From NCBI GenBank assembly GCA_016702705.1, contig JADJDM010000016.1, forward strand, positions 1-64,000: 64,000 nt of DNA, given 5' to 3'. Of this stretch, positions 25,499-37,228 are shown piece after piece; the stretch's first letter is position 1, and each line of letters starts with the position of its first letter. The stretch is from Bacteroidota bacterium. Its GTDB lineage: Bacteria; Bacteroidota; Bacteroidia; B-17B0; Aurantibacillaceae. Position numbers and translations under genes: made by a program. The notes below the pieces were generated by a model, which saw nothing but the letters and a program-made list of their open reading frames with translations, did not search any database and was not told the DNA's origin.

Positions 25499-25882
25499 TT
25501 ATTTCATATTTCGAGTTTGTAGTTTCGGGTTATTAGTACTTGCTTTATAATTGTTTAACTCGAAACAAATTATTCTCCCTGAATCAATCTTTTTTCCATT
25601 TAGTCAGGCTGAGCTTGCCGAAGCCTTACCACTTATCTAAAAAAACCTACCACTTATCAATTTTTTGCCTGCCACTAACGAAGTCTTGTATACAATTCGG
25701 CGCATATTGTCGTAAAATTGTTAAAAATAGTAAAAGTTACAGGTGGAATTAAAAAAATTTAAATTGATTATCAAGTGGTTAACAAATTTTCAATATTAAT
25801 TTTGGGTAATTTTAACACGATAAGTATTTTTAGCCCCTCTATATAGGGATATTTCGATTTAACGATATAAAAAGGAAAGAAT
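25499..25882. other. 384-bp intergenic region with a REP-like palindrome and CCACTTATC repeats
   Basis: No credible gene lies here. GGCTGAGCTTGCCGAAGCC (25607-25625) is an imperfect palindrome of a kind dispersed in Bacteroidota. TACCACTTATC occurs at 25627-25637 and 25648-25658, with a looser TGCCACTAAC at 25670; spacing is 21-22 bases, two helical turns. TAATTTTG (25797-25804) matches the -7 element and would give the following receptor gene a 5' leader of about 70 bases. Confidence 0.55.
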
Positions 25883-28800
25883 ATGTTAAGAAAAATTTAC
25901 TTCAGTATCATTGCAACAATTGCTCTTGGAGTTGCTGGTTTTGCTCAAAATAAAGGTGCTATTAAGGCAACTTTAATTGATGAAAAAACGAAGGAACCTC
26001 TGGCTTTTGCTAACGTTATCGTAACAAGTAATGGCGTTCAGGTTGGTACTGGTACCACTGATTTTGATGGTAACGTTATTATTAAACCTTTAGATCCAGG
26101 TAAATATAACGTTAAGGCAGTTTATGTTGGATACAACAAACGTGAAATGACAGGTGTTGTTGTTGGAGCTGATAAAACGGCTTATGTTACCATTGGTTTA
26201 GTTAATGATGGTGGTGTACAATTAGATGAAGTTCAAATTATTTCTTATACCGAGCCGTTAATCGATCCAGATACTAAATCGGGTGGTACAGTTACTCGTG
26301 AAGAGTATCAAAATATGGCTTCTAAAAATATTCTTTCTGTTGCGTCCACAACAGCTGGTGTTTACCAACAAGATGAAGGTGGGGCAGTTAGTGTTCGTGG
26401 TTCTCGTTCTTCTTCAACTCAAATTTTTATTGATGGTGAAAGAGCAATTGGTACTTCAGGTATTCCTCAACAAGGTGTAGAGCAAGTAAGTGTTATCTTA
26501 GGTGGTTTACCTGCTCAGTTTGGTGATGCAACAGGTGGTGTAATTTCGGTTACAACTCGTGGTCCTCAACCAAAATTCTTCGGTGGTGTTGAAGCTATCT
26601 CTTCTCAATTAACGGATAAATACGGTTATAACTTTATTGGTTTCAGTATTGGTGGACCAATCTGGTCAAAGAAAGATTCAACAGGAGTTAAAAAACCTAA
26701 AATTGGTTTCTTCTTAGCTGGTGAAATTTATCGTGAAAAAGATAATGACCCTTCTGCAGTTGGTAACTACGCAATAAAGAGTGAGAAGTACGAAGAAATT
26801 CGTAATAAGCCTTTAGTAAAACAAGAGAATGGTTTGTTCCTTCCTGCTGCAGCATTTGTTACAAATGATGACATGGAGATATTAAAGGCTCGTCAAAACG
26901 TTGCAAGTACAACTATTCGTTTAAACCCTAAAATAGATTACAAGGTAAACGATAATTTAAATATTACATTAGGTGGTTCTTGGGATTACAGAAAATTCCA
27001 CTCTTATAGCAGAGCAGGTTCGTTGTACAATGCTGAAAATAATCCTTTAACAACTCAAAGCACTTGGAGAACCTACATGAGAATTCAACAAAAATTCGGT
27101 AAGCAAAATGTAAGAGAAGAAGAAAGATCTCAATCAATTGTAAAAAATGCTTATTTATCTTTCCAAGTTGGTTACCAAAAGTATCAACGTATAACTGAAG
27201 ATGATACTCACAAAGATGATTATTTTAAATATGGATATGTAGGTAAATTTAATAATTACCGTTACGATAATCCTCAATTATCTGATACAACAAAAACAGT
27301 TGATATTGATTTAGATGGAGATGGTCAAGTTGATACTTCTTATGTATACGGTGTAACAGGTGCTTCAGGTAATAATGTTTCTTGGAATGTTGCTGGATTC
27401 GATACGCTAGTTACTTTTACTCCTTTTGATGGTAACACTGCTGCTGTTAACTACACTAAACAATTTTTCGATGAGTTTAATTTGTTCCCGGTTTTTAGTA
27501 CAGATGTAGTTCAAGGTTTTGGTGGTTTAATTAATGGTGGTCGTCCAGGTTCAATTCACAGTTTATGGACTGCATCAGGTATTCAATATCCTGGTTATGT
27601 AAGACAAGACCAATCTATTTTCCGTATCACATCAAGTTTCTCTGCAGATATTAAAAACCATGCTTTAATGATTGGTTTTGAGTATGATCAAAGAAATTAT
27701 AGTCAATATATTGTTAATGATGCATTTGGTTTATGGAACTTAAGTCGTCAGTTAACTAACCGTCATTTGGCGGATGTTAGTTCTGTTAATCCTACAATTG
27801 ATACTACAACTGCAGGTGATATCATTATCAACTATGCGCCACGTTACGACCAATTAACAAACTTCAATCAAAATTTATATGAAGCTTTAGGGCAATCAAC
27901 AAACTCTTCTTCTTATATTAATATAGACGGATTAGATCCAGATTTGTTGAAATTAGAAATGTTTAGTCCAGATGAGTTATTAGCTGATGGAAATGTTTAC
28001 GTAAGTAATTTCGGTTACGATTATTATGGTAACAAAATTAAAAAGGATGTTACTTTTGATGAGTTCATGACTAAGTCAAGCGTGAATAAAAATGGAGATA
28101 CTATTTATGACAGAGCTATTGGAGCATTTAAACCAATCTACATGTCAGGATATATTCAAGATAAGTTTGACTTTAAAGATATGAAGTTCAACGTTGGTAT
28201 CCGTGTAGATCGTTACGATGCAAACCAAAAAGTATTAGCTGATAAATATTTATTTAAGCCTGCATACACTAAAGGTGAAATGGCTTCACAAGGTACTTAC
28301 AATGTTTCTGGTTTAGAAAAATCGGAAGGTGTTCCTGATGACGCTGTGGTTTATTTAGCTGATGGAAATACTGAAGTAGCAGGTTACCGTTACGAAAGTG
28401 ATTGGTATGATGTTAACGGAAATTTAGTTCAAGATCCAAAAGTTATTTTAGATAAATCAAATGGTAGTGCTAACCCAGCTTTAAAACGGATGATGCATTT
28501 GCTAATGGAAAATATACATACTCAAATAACGCTTTCAAGGATTACAAACCACAAATTAATGTAATGCCTCGTTTGGCTTTCTTTCCCTATTTCGGATGTT
28601 GCTAATTTCTTTTGCTCATTATGATGTATTAACTCAACGTCCTTCTGATGCTTACAATCGTTTAGACCCAACTGCTTATTACTATTACCAACAAACAATT
28701 ACGCAAGGTGGTACTTTTAATAACCCTGATTTGAAAGCAGAGAAAACAATTGATTACGAATTAGGATTTACTCAAATCTTAAATGAGAAAAAAAGTGCTG

Positions 28801-29686
28801 CTTTAAAATTATCTGCTTTCTACCGTGAGTTAAGAAACATGGTTCAAACGCAACGTTTAAATGGTGCTTATCCAACGGCTTATTTAACTTACAGTAACTT
28901 AGATTTTGGTACAGTAAAAGGTTTCTCAGTTGAATATGATATGAGAAGAACAGGTGGTTTCTCTTTAAATGCAAACTACACTTTACAATTTGCTGAAGGT
29001 TCTGGTTCAAATGCTTATGAAGGTTATAACCTAGCAAACACTAACCAACCTAATTTACGTGTTACTTTACCTCTAGATTTTGATCAAAGACATACTTTTA
29101 CAACTACAATTGATTACCGTTTTGGTGAAGGAAGAGATTATAACGGACCTTCTTACACAAAAAAGAAAGGTGATACTGAAAAAGCAGTTCAAATTTTGAA
29201 AAATGTTGGTGCTAACATGGTATTCCGTTTAGGTTCTGGTACTCCATACACTCGTCAAAACCAAGCGTTCTCTGATGTATTGGCAGGTATCTCTCAAAAC
29301 CCAACAATTGTTGGTAGTTTAAATGGTTCTTACTTACCTTGGCAGTTTAGAGCTGACTTGCGTGTTGATAAAAACTTTGAGTTAGTTTTTGGTAAAAACA
29401 AGCCTGAAGAAGACAGAAAAAAGGCTAACTTAAATGTTTACTTGCAAGTGTTAAATGTATTCAACAACAAAAATATTGTAGCGGTTCATGCTTACACCGG
29501 TACTCCTGATGATGATGGTTTTTAAACTCAGCACAAACTGGTCAAGCTTACATTAACTCTAATATTTCACCTTTTGGTTCTGGTTTTTACAATGGTTTTA
29601 TCGATCAGTATCGTGCTAAGTTAGTTGATGGTGGATATTATAGCCGTCCAAGAGTTATTCGTATAGGTGTATTATTTGATTTTTAA
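25883..29686 (+). CDS. TonB-dependent receptor-like outer-membrane protein (frame broken in 3' third)
   Basis: The signal peptide ends VAGFAQ. It is followed by a carboxypeptidase-regulatory domain (residues 27-110, KATLIDEKTKEPLAFANVIV), a TonB plug (SVASTTAGVYQQDEGGAVSVRGSRSSSTQIFIDG to FGDATGGVISVTTRG), and a large barrel ending GVLFDF with terminal Phe. Restored length is about 1,268 residues. Four breaks are inferred from continuity of conserved barrel sequence: A4 for A5 at 28483-28486, an indel near 28577-28590, an extra T at 28610-28613, and T5 for T6 at 29519-29523. The likely role is energised uptake, or function as a scaffold for secreted partners. Two genes for a T9SS cargo and a PorV/PorQ-like barrel follow closely on the same strand, suggesting one operon. 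The substrate is unknown. Confidence 0.85.
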
Positions 29687-29705
29687 TCTATAAAAATATT
29701 TAATT

Positions 29706-32700
29706 ATGAGAAGTAGTAATATGAAAACAAAAATAACGGCACTAGTTGCTCTGTTGTTGGTTCTTAATACCGCATTTGGTAGAGAGAATGTGAATGCCAA
29801 TACGGATGGTGGAAGTGGGGATGGTCAAAAATTGACTAACTACCAAAAGGTAATGGGAGGTTGTACCCAAGGTAAAACACAAACTGAATTAAAGTTGAAC
29901 AACGTTCGTACACGTTTGTTAACTTGTGGTGATATGTGGTGGGATTTAAATAGTAATCCTAAATGAAGTACCAAAAGGTTCTGGTTCTTAGCTTCATTTG
30001 CAGGGTCTTTATGGTTTGGTGGTTATGTAAATAGCCAACTTCGTATTTCTGCAATGACTTACCGTCAAAATGGTATCGATTTTTGGCCTGGCCCATTAGA
30101 TCCATCTACGGTTGATGTTGATGCAGCTACTTGTAATGCTTATGATAAACATTGGAGATTTAACCGTACTGATGTTGATGGATTTTACGCAAATGTTGTT
30201 GTAGCGCAAAATACAGATTACACTATTCCATCTTGGATTAAAGATTATCCTGGTAGTGCGCCTTCTTCTGCTGACCCATACAGATACTTAGCTCCTTTTA
30301 TTGACCAAGGCGGAGATGGAAATTATGATTGGGATCAAGGAGATTATCCTGCTTATAATGTTACAGGTGCTGCGGTGGCTCAAGGAAATTGTAAAAAATT
30401 ACTTTTTGGTGACGAAACTTTATTCTGGGTATTTAACGATAAAGGAAATTCTCATTTAGAATCAGGAAGTGTTAACCCAATTGGTGTTGAAATTCGTGCA
30501 CAAGCTTTTGCTTTTGCAACTGCCGATGTATTAAACGATATGACTTTCTATAATTTCGAAATCATTAATCGTTCGTCTAATATATTAGATAGTACTTATT
30601 TTGCGGTGTGGGTGGATGCTGATTTAGGTAACTACCAAGATGATTATGTTGGTTGCGACGTAGTAAGAGGTTTAGGATATATTTATAATGGTGATAACTA
30701 TGATGATGATGGAAACGGTGTTGTAGGTTATCACAACAAACTTCCAGCATTGGGCTGTGACTTCTTTCAAGGTCCAACAGCAGATTTAAATGACGGAATT
30801 GATAATGATCGTGATAATTGTGTTGATTGTACTTTTGAAATAGACCCTAACACTGGTATGCCTAAAGTGCCAGCAGTTCAGATTCCGGATGAAGTATTAG
30901 CTGAACCAATTTCAATGGCGAAGTTTTTACCATACAATAATACTGGTGATGCTAAAACTGGTAACCCTACAACAAGTGGTAATGGTATTCAGTTTTATCG
31001 TTACATGAATGGATTATGGAAAGATGGTTCTCCAATGCGTTATGACCCTGCAACTCCAGGAACAAATACAGTAACTACTTACCCAGCTTGTTCATATATG
31101 TATCCTGGTGCTTCTGATCCAACGGGATTTGGTACTAATGGTATTCCTCAACCAGACTGGACAGAGTTAACTGTAACTGGTGGTGTACCAGGCGATCGTC
31201 GTTTCTTGCAATCAGCAGGTAAATTTACATTACAACCTGGTGCGGTAAACAATATTACCTTTGGTATGCCTTTCGTTAGAACAAATTCAGATAACAACTT
31301 TGCTGCGATTCCATTGTTATTAATTGCAGATGATAAAGCTCAATCTTTATTTGACAATTGTTTTAAAGTATTGGATGGACCAGATGCTCCAGATATGACA
31401 ATTCAAGAAATGGAGAATCAATTGATTTTCTACTTCTCTAATAAAGAAACTTCTAATAACTACGAGCAAGATAGATACGCTGATATTGATCCAACAATTA
31501 CTCCACTTTTTGGAGCTGCTACTGATAGAACATACCGTTTCGAAGGTTATATGGTTTATCAGATAAAGGATGAGTCGGTAAGTTCTTCGGAATTATATGA
31601 CGATAATAAAGCACGTTTAGTTTTCCAGTGCGATAAGAAAAATGGAGTTTCAACTCTAATTAACTATGCAACTGACCCTGTTTTAGGAAGTGTACCTCAG
31701 TTAATGACTCCTGAGGCTAATGATAAAGGTATAATCAACTCTTTCATGTTAACCGAAGATAAATTTGCAGAGGGAAATAAAACTTTTGTTAATCACAAGA
31801 CATATTATTACATGGCTATTTCTTATGCCTATAATAATTACCTTCCATACAAACAAGACGTTGCCCCTGGAATTGATTCTTTAGGTAATGATGTGCATAC
31901 GTCAGATGGAGATTATGCTGGTCAAAAGAAACCGTTCTTGCAAGGAAGAAAAAACATTAAAGTTTACTCAGCTGTTCCTCATAATTATGCTCCAGAAGCA
32001 AATGGTACTGTTGCTAATACTTATTTCGGTTACGGCCCTAAAGTGAAGCGTATAGAAGGTCAAGGAAATGGTGGTACTGCATTAGAGTTAACACAGTCAT
32101 CAATTAATAGCATTCTTGCTAGCCCTGATCACAGAGCTGTTGAATTGGAATACGAAAACTTACAAGGTCCAATCCAAGTTAGAGTTATCGATCCATTAAA
32201 AGTTCTTTCATGAACATTCGTTGTAAAAGTAAAAAGTGATTCTTTATTAATGGGTTCAACTTCTGAACTAGATTCAGGTAAAGTAAGAAGTGACTATAAA
32301 TACCAAGTAGAAGGAACGTATGTTAATTCTTCTGGCGCCACTGTTAGTAAAACTTGGAACGCTGATGAGATATTAAGTATTGGACAAGAGCAAATCTTAA
32401 TTGGAGCTAATGATGAACCTATTGGTATTTCATTAACTGTTAAAACAGACGTTGATCCAACTAATACTAACTTTGGTTTATTTGGAGCAACAGTTGCTGA
32501 AGATTTACTATCATCATCAAAATCAGGTGCAGATTGGCTTGGCGGAGTAGTTGATGTTGATGATAAATCTCCTGAAGATTGGATTAGATCTGGTACTGAA
32601 GCTGCTGTTAATAATGATGTATTTAATACGGATGTATTTAACTCTAATAATGATGATAATGACCCTTCAACTCCTGATGTAAATATATACGCAGATCCTA

Positions 32701-34124
32701 AACAAGTTTGGGAAGGTTGTGTTGGAGGAACTTGGGCGCCGTTTAGAGTAACTGCGGGAGCACCAGTTTTATCAGCTACTTCTTTACCATTTGCTCCTAG
32801 ATTAGCTATGAATTTAACTACACCAACTACATTAGGTAAATATGGTCATCCATATCAATATGATGTGAATAATATTATTGATACAAGATCTTTAGGAAGT
32901 GTTGATATTGTATTCACTGCTGATAAAAATTTATGGACACGTTGCGTTGTATTAGAAATGGGTATTAATGGAACAGAAGGCGCTCAAAAGAAGTTCTTAT
33001 TGCGTAAAGGCGCTTCGGTTGATAAAAATGGAGGTAAAGCCGATGGTTTAAATACGACTGATCCAAATGATGCTGATTATGTAGCATCTACTGGTATGGG
33101 TTGGTTCCTGGATATGCTATTAATGTTGAAACAGGTGAGCGTTTAAATATTGCTTTCGGAGAAAACTCTGGAGATTCAATAAACAACGGTAGAGATATGA
33201 TGTGGAATCCAACTTCTATTGTTTCTACTACTTCAGCTGGTGTTACCACTTATAAAATGGCAGGTATGCATTACATTTATGTTTTTGCACACAACTCAGA
33301 TGGAGTTAATGGAGTAGGTGATCCAATTGATGTTCCAAGATATGACTACGGAGTTGCTTTACAAAAAATGTTGAACAAAACGGTAACAAACACTACATCT
33401 CATAATCCAAACACTGGTTATGCGCAAGCTTCTATTGTTGAGGCATACAAAGATGCAATGTGGGTGAATGTACCTTATGTAAAAGCAGGTTATGAAAGTA
33501 AATTTGTTAAAGGGCAACAGCCTCAGATTCCTAAGTGAAGTTAAAGTGAAAATCAGAGTTCGTAAGCCATTAAGATATGGTTTAGCAGGTTCTTGGTCAA
33601 ATTCTTATTCTAAGAACATTACTTATAATGCAGCTAATTCTTTCAAAACAATTGATTTTGGAACTACTTTCCTAAACTCAACTGCTGCTACTGATGTTTC
33701 TCAAATTATTGTTTCTTCACCTGTAAATAACAACTTCCCAATGTACTCATTTAGTACTGAAGGTTTAGGTGCAAAAACAAACGTAAACGAAACAGCTAAG
33801 AATGCTTTAGACATTATCAATGTTGTTCCTAATCCATATTATGGTCATTCAAAATATGAGAAAACACGTATTGATAACTACATTAAGATTGTAAATCTTC
33901 CTGTAAAATGTACGATTCGTATTTACACTGTTAATGGAACATTATTAAAAACAATTAAGAAAGATACTGATGCTACAACTGATATTCAGTGGGATCTTAA
34001 GAATGATAAGAACATCTTAGTATCGAGTGGATTGTATATTATTCATGTTGATGCAGGAGATTTAGGAGAGAAAATCCTTAAGTGGTTCTGTGTAATGCGT
34101 CCAATTGATTTACAATCTTATTAA
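29706..34124 (+). CDS. Large T9SS cargo protein (frame broken at four places)
   Basis: The gene encodes about 1,470 residues when joined. A signal peptide lies near residues 6-25. Early conserved text includes GDMWWDLNSNPK, SLASFAGSLWFGGYVNSQLR and YRQNGIDFWPGPLDP. The middle is rich in Asp/Asn with aromatic strands, and the C-terminus has NVVPNPYYGHSKYE, then IVNLPVKCTIRIYTVNGTLL and SGLYIIHVDA, a T9SS-type sorting domain. Breaks: two missing bases near 29961-29966, an in-frame TGA at 32211-32213 with no shift, a missing T at 33105-33106, and an indel near 33531-33536. No catalytic motif was recognised. It sits between the receptor and the PorV/PorQ-like gene, and is probably surface-exposed and functionally tied to both. 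Confidence 0.78.
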
Positions 34125-34143
34125 TTAATTACTAAAGAGATTT

Positions 34144-35251
34144 ATGATGAACAAAATATCTAAAATAGTTTTAAACTCAGCAGTAGCAATTGGATTGATG
34201 TCCAGTGGTAGTATGTTCGCAGGTAATCCTGATCGTGCAGGTTCGGCAGGGAGGGGTCAATTGTTGATTAACCCTTGGGCTCGCTCAACGGGTTGGGGCG
34301 GTGCTAACCAGTCTAATGCGCATGGATTAGAAGCAATGTATTTAAATGTTGCTGGTCTAGCTTTCACAAAGAAAACAGAGGTTGTTTTCTCAAGAAGCAA
34401 TTGGCTGGGAGGCTCAAAAGTAAATATTAACGCATTTGGTTTTACCCAACATGTTGGTGAAACGGGTGTATTAGGATTAGAATTGTTGCTTTAGATGCTG
34501 GTGATATTAATATCACTACAGTTGATCAACCAGAAGGTGGAATTGGTGTTTATTCACCATTATTCTTAAACATTGGTTTGTCGTATGCTAAAGCATTTTC
34601 TGATAATATTTACGGAGGTGCACCTCGAAAATTGTTAATGAGCAAATTTCGAACGTTTCTGCTCGTGGTGCATGTTTAGATGCAGGGATTCAATATCACA
34701 CTGGAAAATATGACCAGTTTCATATTGGTATCTCATTAAAAAATGTAGGCCCTAAAATGACTTACAGAGGAGATGGTTTATCGTTTGAAGATAATGTTTC
34801 AAGTGGATCTCAATATAACAATACAGTTTCTGGTTACACGGCAACATTTGAGCAACGTTCGGCAAACTATGAATTACCTTCATGTTTAAATATGGGAGCT
34901 TCTTATGATTTCTTAATTGGTGTTAGCGATTCTGTTAAGGCTTCTGAAATAGATCATAGAGTAAGTGTAGCTGCTAATTTTACTTCAAACTCATTTACCT
35001 ACGACCAATATTCATTAGGTGTTGAGTACGGATTTAAAAAGTATTTAATGGTTAGAGCAGGTTATACCTATGAGAAAAACATTACTAAAGCTGATTTGAG
35101 AAAACAGCTTTTACTGCATTCATCTTCAGGTATGACGCTTCAATTACCTTTTGGTACTGAAAAGAACAAAACATTTGCTTTAGATTACTCTTACCGTTTT
35201 TCAAATCCATTTAGTGGAGTTCACTCAATTGGAGCAAGAATTAATCTGTAA
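34144..35251 (+). CDS. PorV/PorQ-family outer-membrane protein (two frameshifts)
   Basis: After a signal peptide ending GSMFA, the sequence NPDRAGSAGRGQLLINPWAR, then ANQSNAHGLEAMYLNVAGLA, matches the FadL-like PorV/PorQ family, whose members shuttle or anchor T9SS cargo at the outer membrane. The restored length is about 370 residues, ending in barrel strands FALDYSYRFSNPFSGVHSIGARINL. One G is missing near 34480 (GLGIVALDAGD is expected) and one A near 34621 (GGATSKIVNEQ is expected). It lies 19 bases after the cargo gene. The canonical PorV is usually separate, so this is probably a paralogue dedicated to its neighbour. Confidence 0.8.
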
Positions 35252-35262
35252 TAAATTTTTAT

Positions 35263-35270
35263 TATATTTG
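35263..35270 (+). promoter_or_regulatory. -7 box upstream of greA
   Basis: TATATTTG matches TAnnTTTG exactly and lies 51 bases before the greA ATG. A start about six bases later would place the 35275-35299 hairpin at the very 5' end of the greA mRNA. Confidence 0.4.
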
Positions 35271-35274
35271 TATA

Positions 35275-35299
35275 GAAATCCGCTCATAAGGCGGATTTC
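35275..35299 (+). terminator. Intrinsic terminator or 5'-end hairpin before greA
   Basis: GAAATCCGC (35275-35283) and GCGGATTTC (35291-35299) are perfect 9-base arms around a 7-base loop, followed by a short TTAATTTT tract. It probably ends the receptor/cargo/PorV-like transcript, but it could also protect the greA mRNA 5' end. Confidence 0.6.
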
Positions 35300-35321
35300 T
35301 TAATTTTAATAGTTTGAAACC

Positions 35322-35795
35322 ATGTCGCAAATTGCTTATTACACCGAAGAAGGATTACAAAAATTAAAGGATGAATTAGTGCATCTTGAAAGAGTGGAAC
35401 GTCCTAATATAATTAAAGCTATTTCAGAAGCGCGAGATAAAGGCGATTTATCGGAAAATGCGGAATACGATGCCGCACGCGAAGCACAAGGTTTACTTGA
35501 GTTGAAAATTGGCAAACTAAAAGAAATTCTTGCCAATGCACGTTTGATTGATGAAAGTCAATTAGATTTAAGTAAAGTTTCAATTCTTACCACTGTAAAG
35601 ATTAAAAACATAAAAAATGGTGCTTTTATGAAGTACACCATTGTTGCTGAAAACGAAGCTAACCTAAAAGAAATGAAAATTTCTATCGACTCTCCAATTG
35701 GTAAAGGTTTGCTCGGAAAAAAAGTAGGCGATAAGGTTGATGTAGTAGTTCCTGCTGGTGTTATTCCTTTCGAAATTATTGAGATTACTCTTTAA
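35322..35795 (+). CDS. greA: Transcription elongation factor GreA
   Basis: GreA rescues backtracked RNA polymerase by stimulating transcript cleavage. The 157-residue protein has the N-terminal coiled coil with acidic tip (EARDKGDLSENAEYDAAREA, residues about 38-57, including the conserved Asp/Glu pair) and the C-terminal FKBP-like domain (ISIDSPIGKGLLGKKVGDKV to VVPAGVIPFEIIEI). The length is standard and the frame intact. Its TAA stop overlaps the ATG of the HIT gene (TAATG), implying coupled translation. Confidence 0.96.
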   Translation: MSQIAYYTEEGLQKLKDELVHLERVERPNIIKAISEARDKGDLSENAEYDAAREAQGLLELKIGKLKEILANARLIDESQLDLSKVSILTTVKIKNIKNGAFMKYTIVAENEANLKEMKISIDSPIGKGLLGKKVGDKVDVVVPAGVIPFEIIEITL

Positions 35796-36200
35796 TGGCA
35801 ACTATTTTTACGAAAATTATTAATGGTGATATTCCAAGCTACAAAATAGCTGAGGATGAAAATTGTTACGCTTTCTTAGATATTAATCCATTAAAAGCGG
35901 GGCATACATTGGTTGTTCCTAAAAAACGAAACCGACTATTTATTCGATTTGAATAACGAAAGCTACCAACACTTATTTTCTTTTGCTAAAAAAGTAGCAA
36001 TAGCTTTAAAAGCTAAAGTTGCTTGTAAACGCATCGCAGTTGTTGTACTTGGCTTTGAAGTTCCGCATGCACATATTCATTTAATTCCAATTGATAATGA
36101 ATCGGAAATTGATTTTTCAAATCCTCGTGTTAAATTAAGTAAGGAAGAGATGATGGGGATTGCATCTTCAGTAAACAAAGAATTCCTTCTTTTGTTGTAA
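35795..36200 (+). CDS. HIT-family nucleotide-binding protein (one-base insertion)
   Basis: The N-terminus ATIFTKIINGDIPSYKIAED, then FLDINPLKAGHTLVVPK, and the C-terminal histidine triad HAHIHLIP identify a HIT (HINT/PKCI type) hydrolase acting on nucleotide conjugates such as AMP-lysine or dinucleotide polyphosphates. The frame breaks in the A-run 35921-35926: six A where five give KNETDYLFDLNNE. The corrected product has 134 residues, normal for the family. It starts within the greA stop (TAATG). Confidence 0.88.
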
Positions 36201-36222
36201 ATTAGCAAAGCTTTGTTTGCTA

Positions 36223-37168
36223 ATGAAAATTCTAAAAAAATAATCTTTTACTTTTTAATCTTGTCTTCACTGGCATACCTAGTTCGATTTGTTTTGCATG
36301 AGGGAATACGGAAGAACAAAGCGGGGCTATTCGATAAATTTAATATAGTGTTTCATGATAAAGATTATCACGAAGTAATTTTTGTTGGCTCTTCTCGTGC
36401 CGAGTGTCATTTTAACCGCGTATCTTCGATTCAATAACCGGCTTAAATTCATACAATATTGGCGTTTCTGGCTCTAATAATTCGTTTACCTACGGAATAT
36501 TAAAAAGTTATTTAAGTGAGCGTAAAGCGCCTAAAAAAGCTATAATGAACATAGATTATCATTTCTCAAACGAAAGCAGTGATACCATTTATGAATTCCC
36601 TCGCTTTTTCCCTTATTTAGATAATGAAATTTTGTTTTATGAATTAGCTAAGCGCGACAAACGATTTTATGCATTCAAATATATTCCTTTTTACAGCTTA
36701 CCTTTTTTAGGTGAAAAACATTTGAATTGCGCAGTTCGAGGATATACTAATAAACAAAGTACGTACGATTTAAATTGTTATAAAGGTTTTCAATTTATAC
36801 ATCCAATCGAATATAAAACAATAGATAAAAAAGATACAGTTTCTTACACAGCAAGTTTGCTACAAGAAAACGCAGATTATCTTGATTCTATAATTACAAT
36901 TTGCAAAACAAATAAAATCGAATTGTGTTTTGTCATTTCGCCTGCTCACACAGTTGTTTCGAGTCGAATAAAAAATTTGGACGATCACCTAAATAAATTC
37001 AAATCAATTGCAACTAAGTCAACTATTCCGTTTTTTGATTATACCAATGATAGTATTTGCAAACAAGATGATTTATTTGCCGATTTATACCACATGAAAA
37101 AAAGCGGGGCAGATTTGTTTACTACAAAATTTGCACAAGACTTCAAAACTCTTTACTATAAGAAGTAA
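36223..37168 (+). CDS. SGNH-hydrolase-like membrane-anchored protein (two frame breaks)
   Basis: From ATG 36223, adding one A to the run 36234-36240 gives MKILKKIIFYFLILSSLAYL, an N-terminal membrane or signal segment. Adding one C at 36416-36417 gives VGSSRAECHFNPRIFDS, then SYNIGVSGSNNSFTYG. This carries a Ser-containing GSSR block and an Asn/Gly block as in SGNH/GDSL-like proteins. The C-terminus has FADLYHMKKSGADLF, with a DxxH-like catalytic pair. Restored length is about 315 residues. Such proteins may remove or add acyl groups on envelope glycans; no substrate can be assigned. Confidence in the joined gene is good, in the family moderate. Confidence 0.6.
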
Positions 37169-37228
37169 CCTTTTAGTGCTTATAGTGGTATAAGTTGCAT
37201 GGCATAACAACTACTTTATTATTTTATC

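Noticed and set aside
28483..29523. Programmed frameshifting in the receptor gene
   Set aside because: Breaks are of different sign and lack slippery heptamers plus structure; similar breaks occur in unrelated genes such as recQ.
36213..36437. Separate short gene starting at TTG 36213
   Set aside because: ATG 36223 with one restored A gives a proper membrane or signal segment that continues into the downstream SGNH-like frame.
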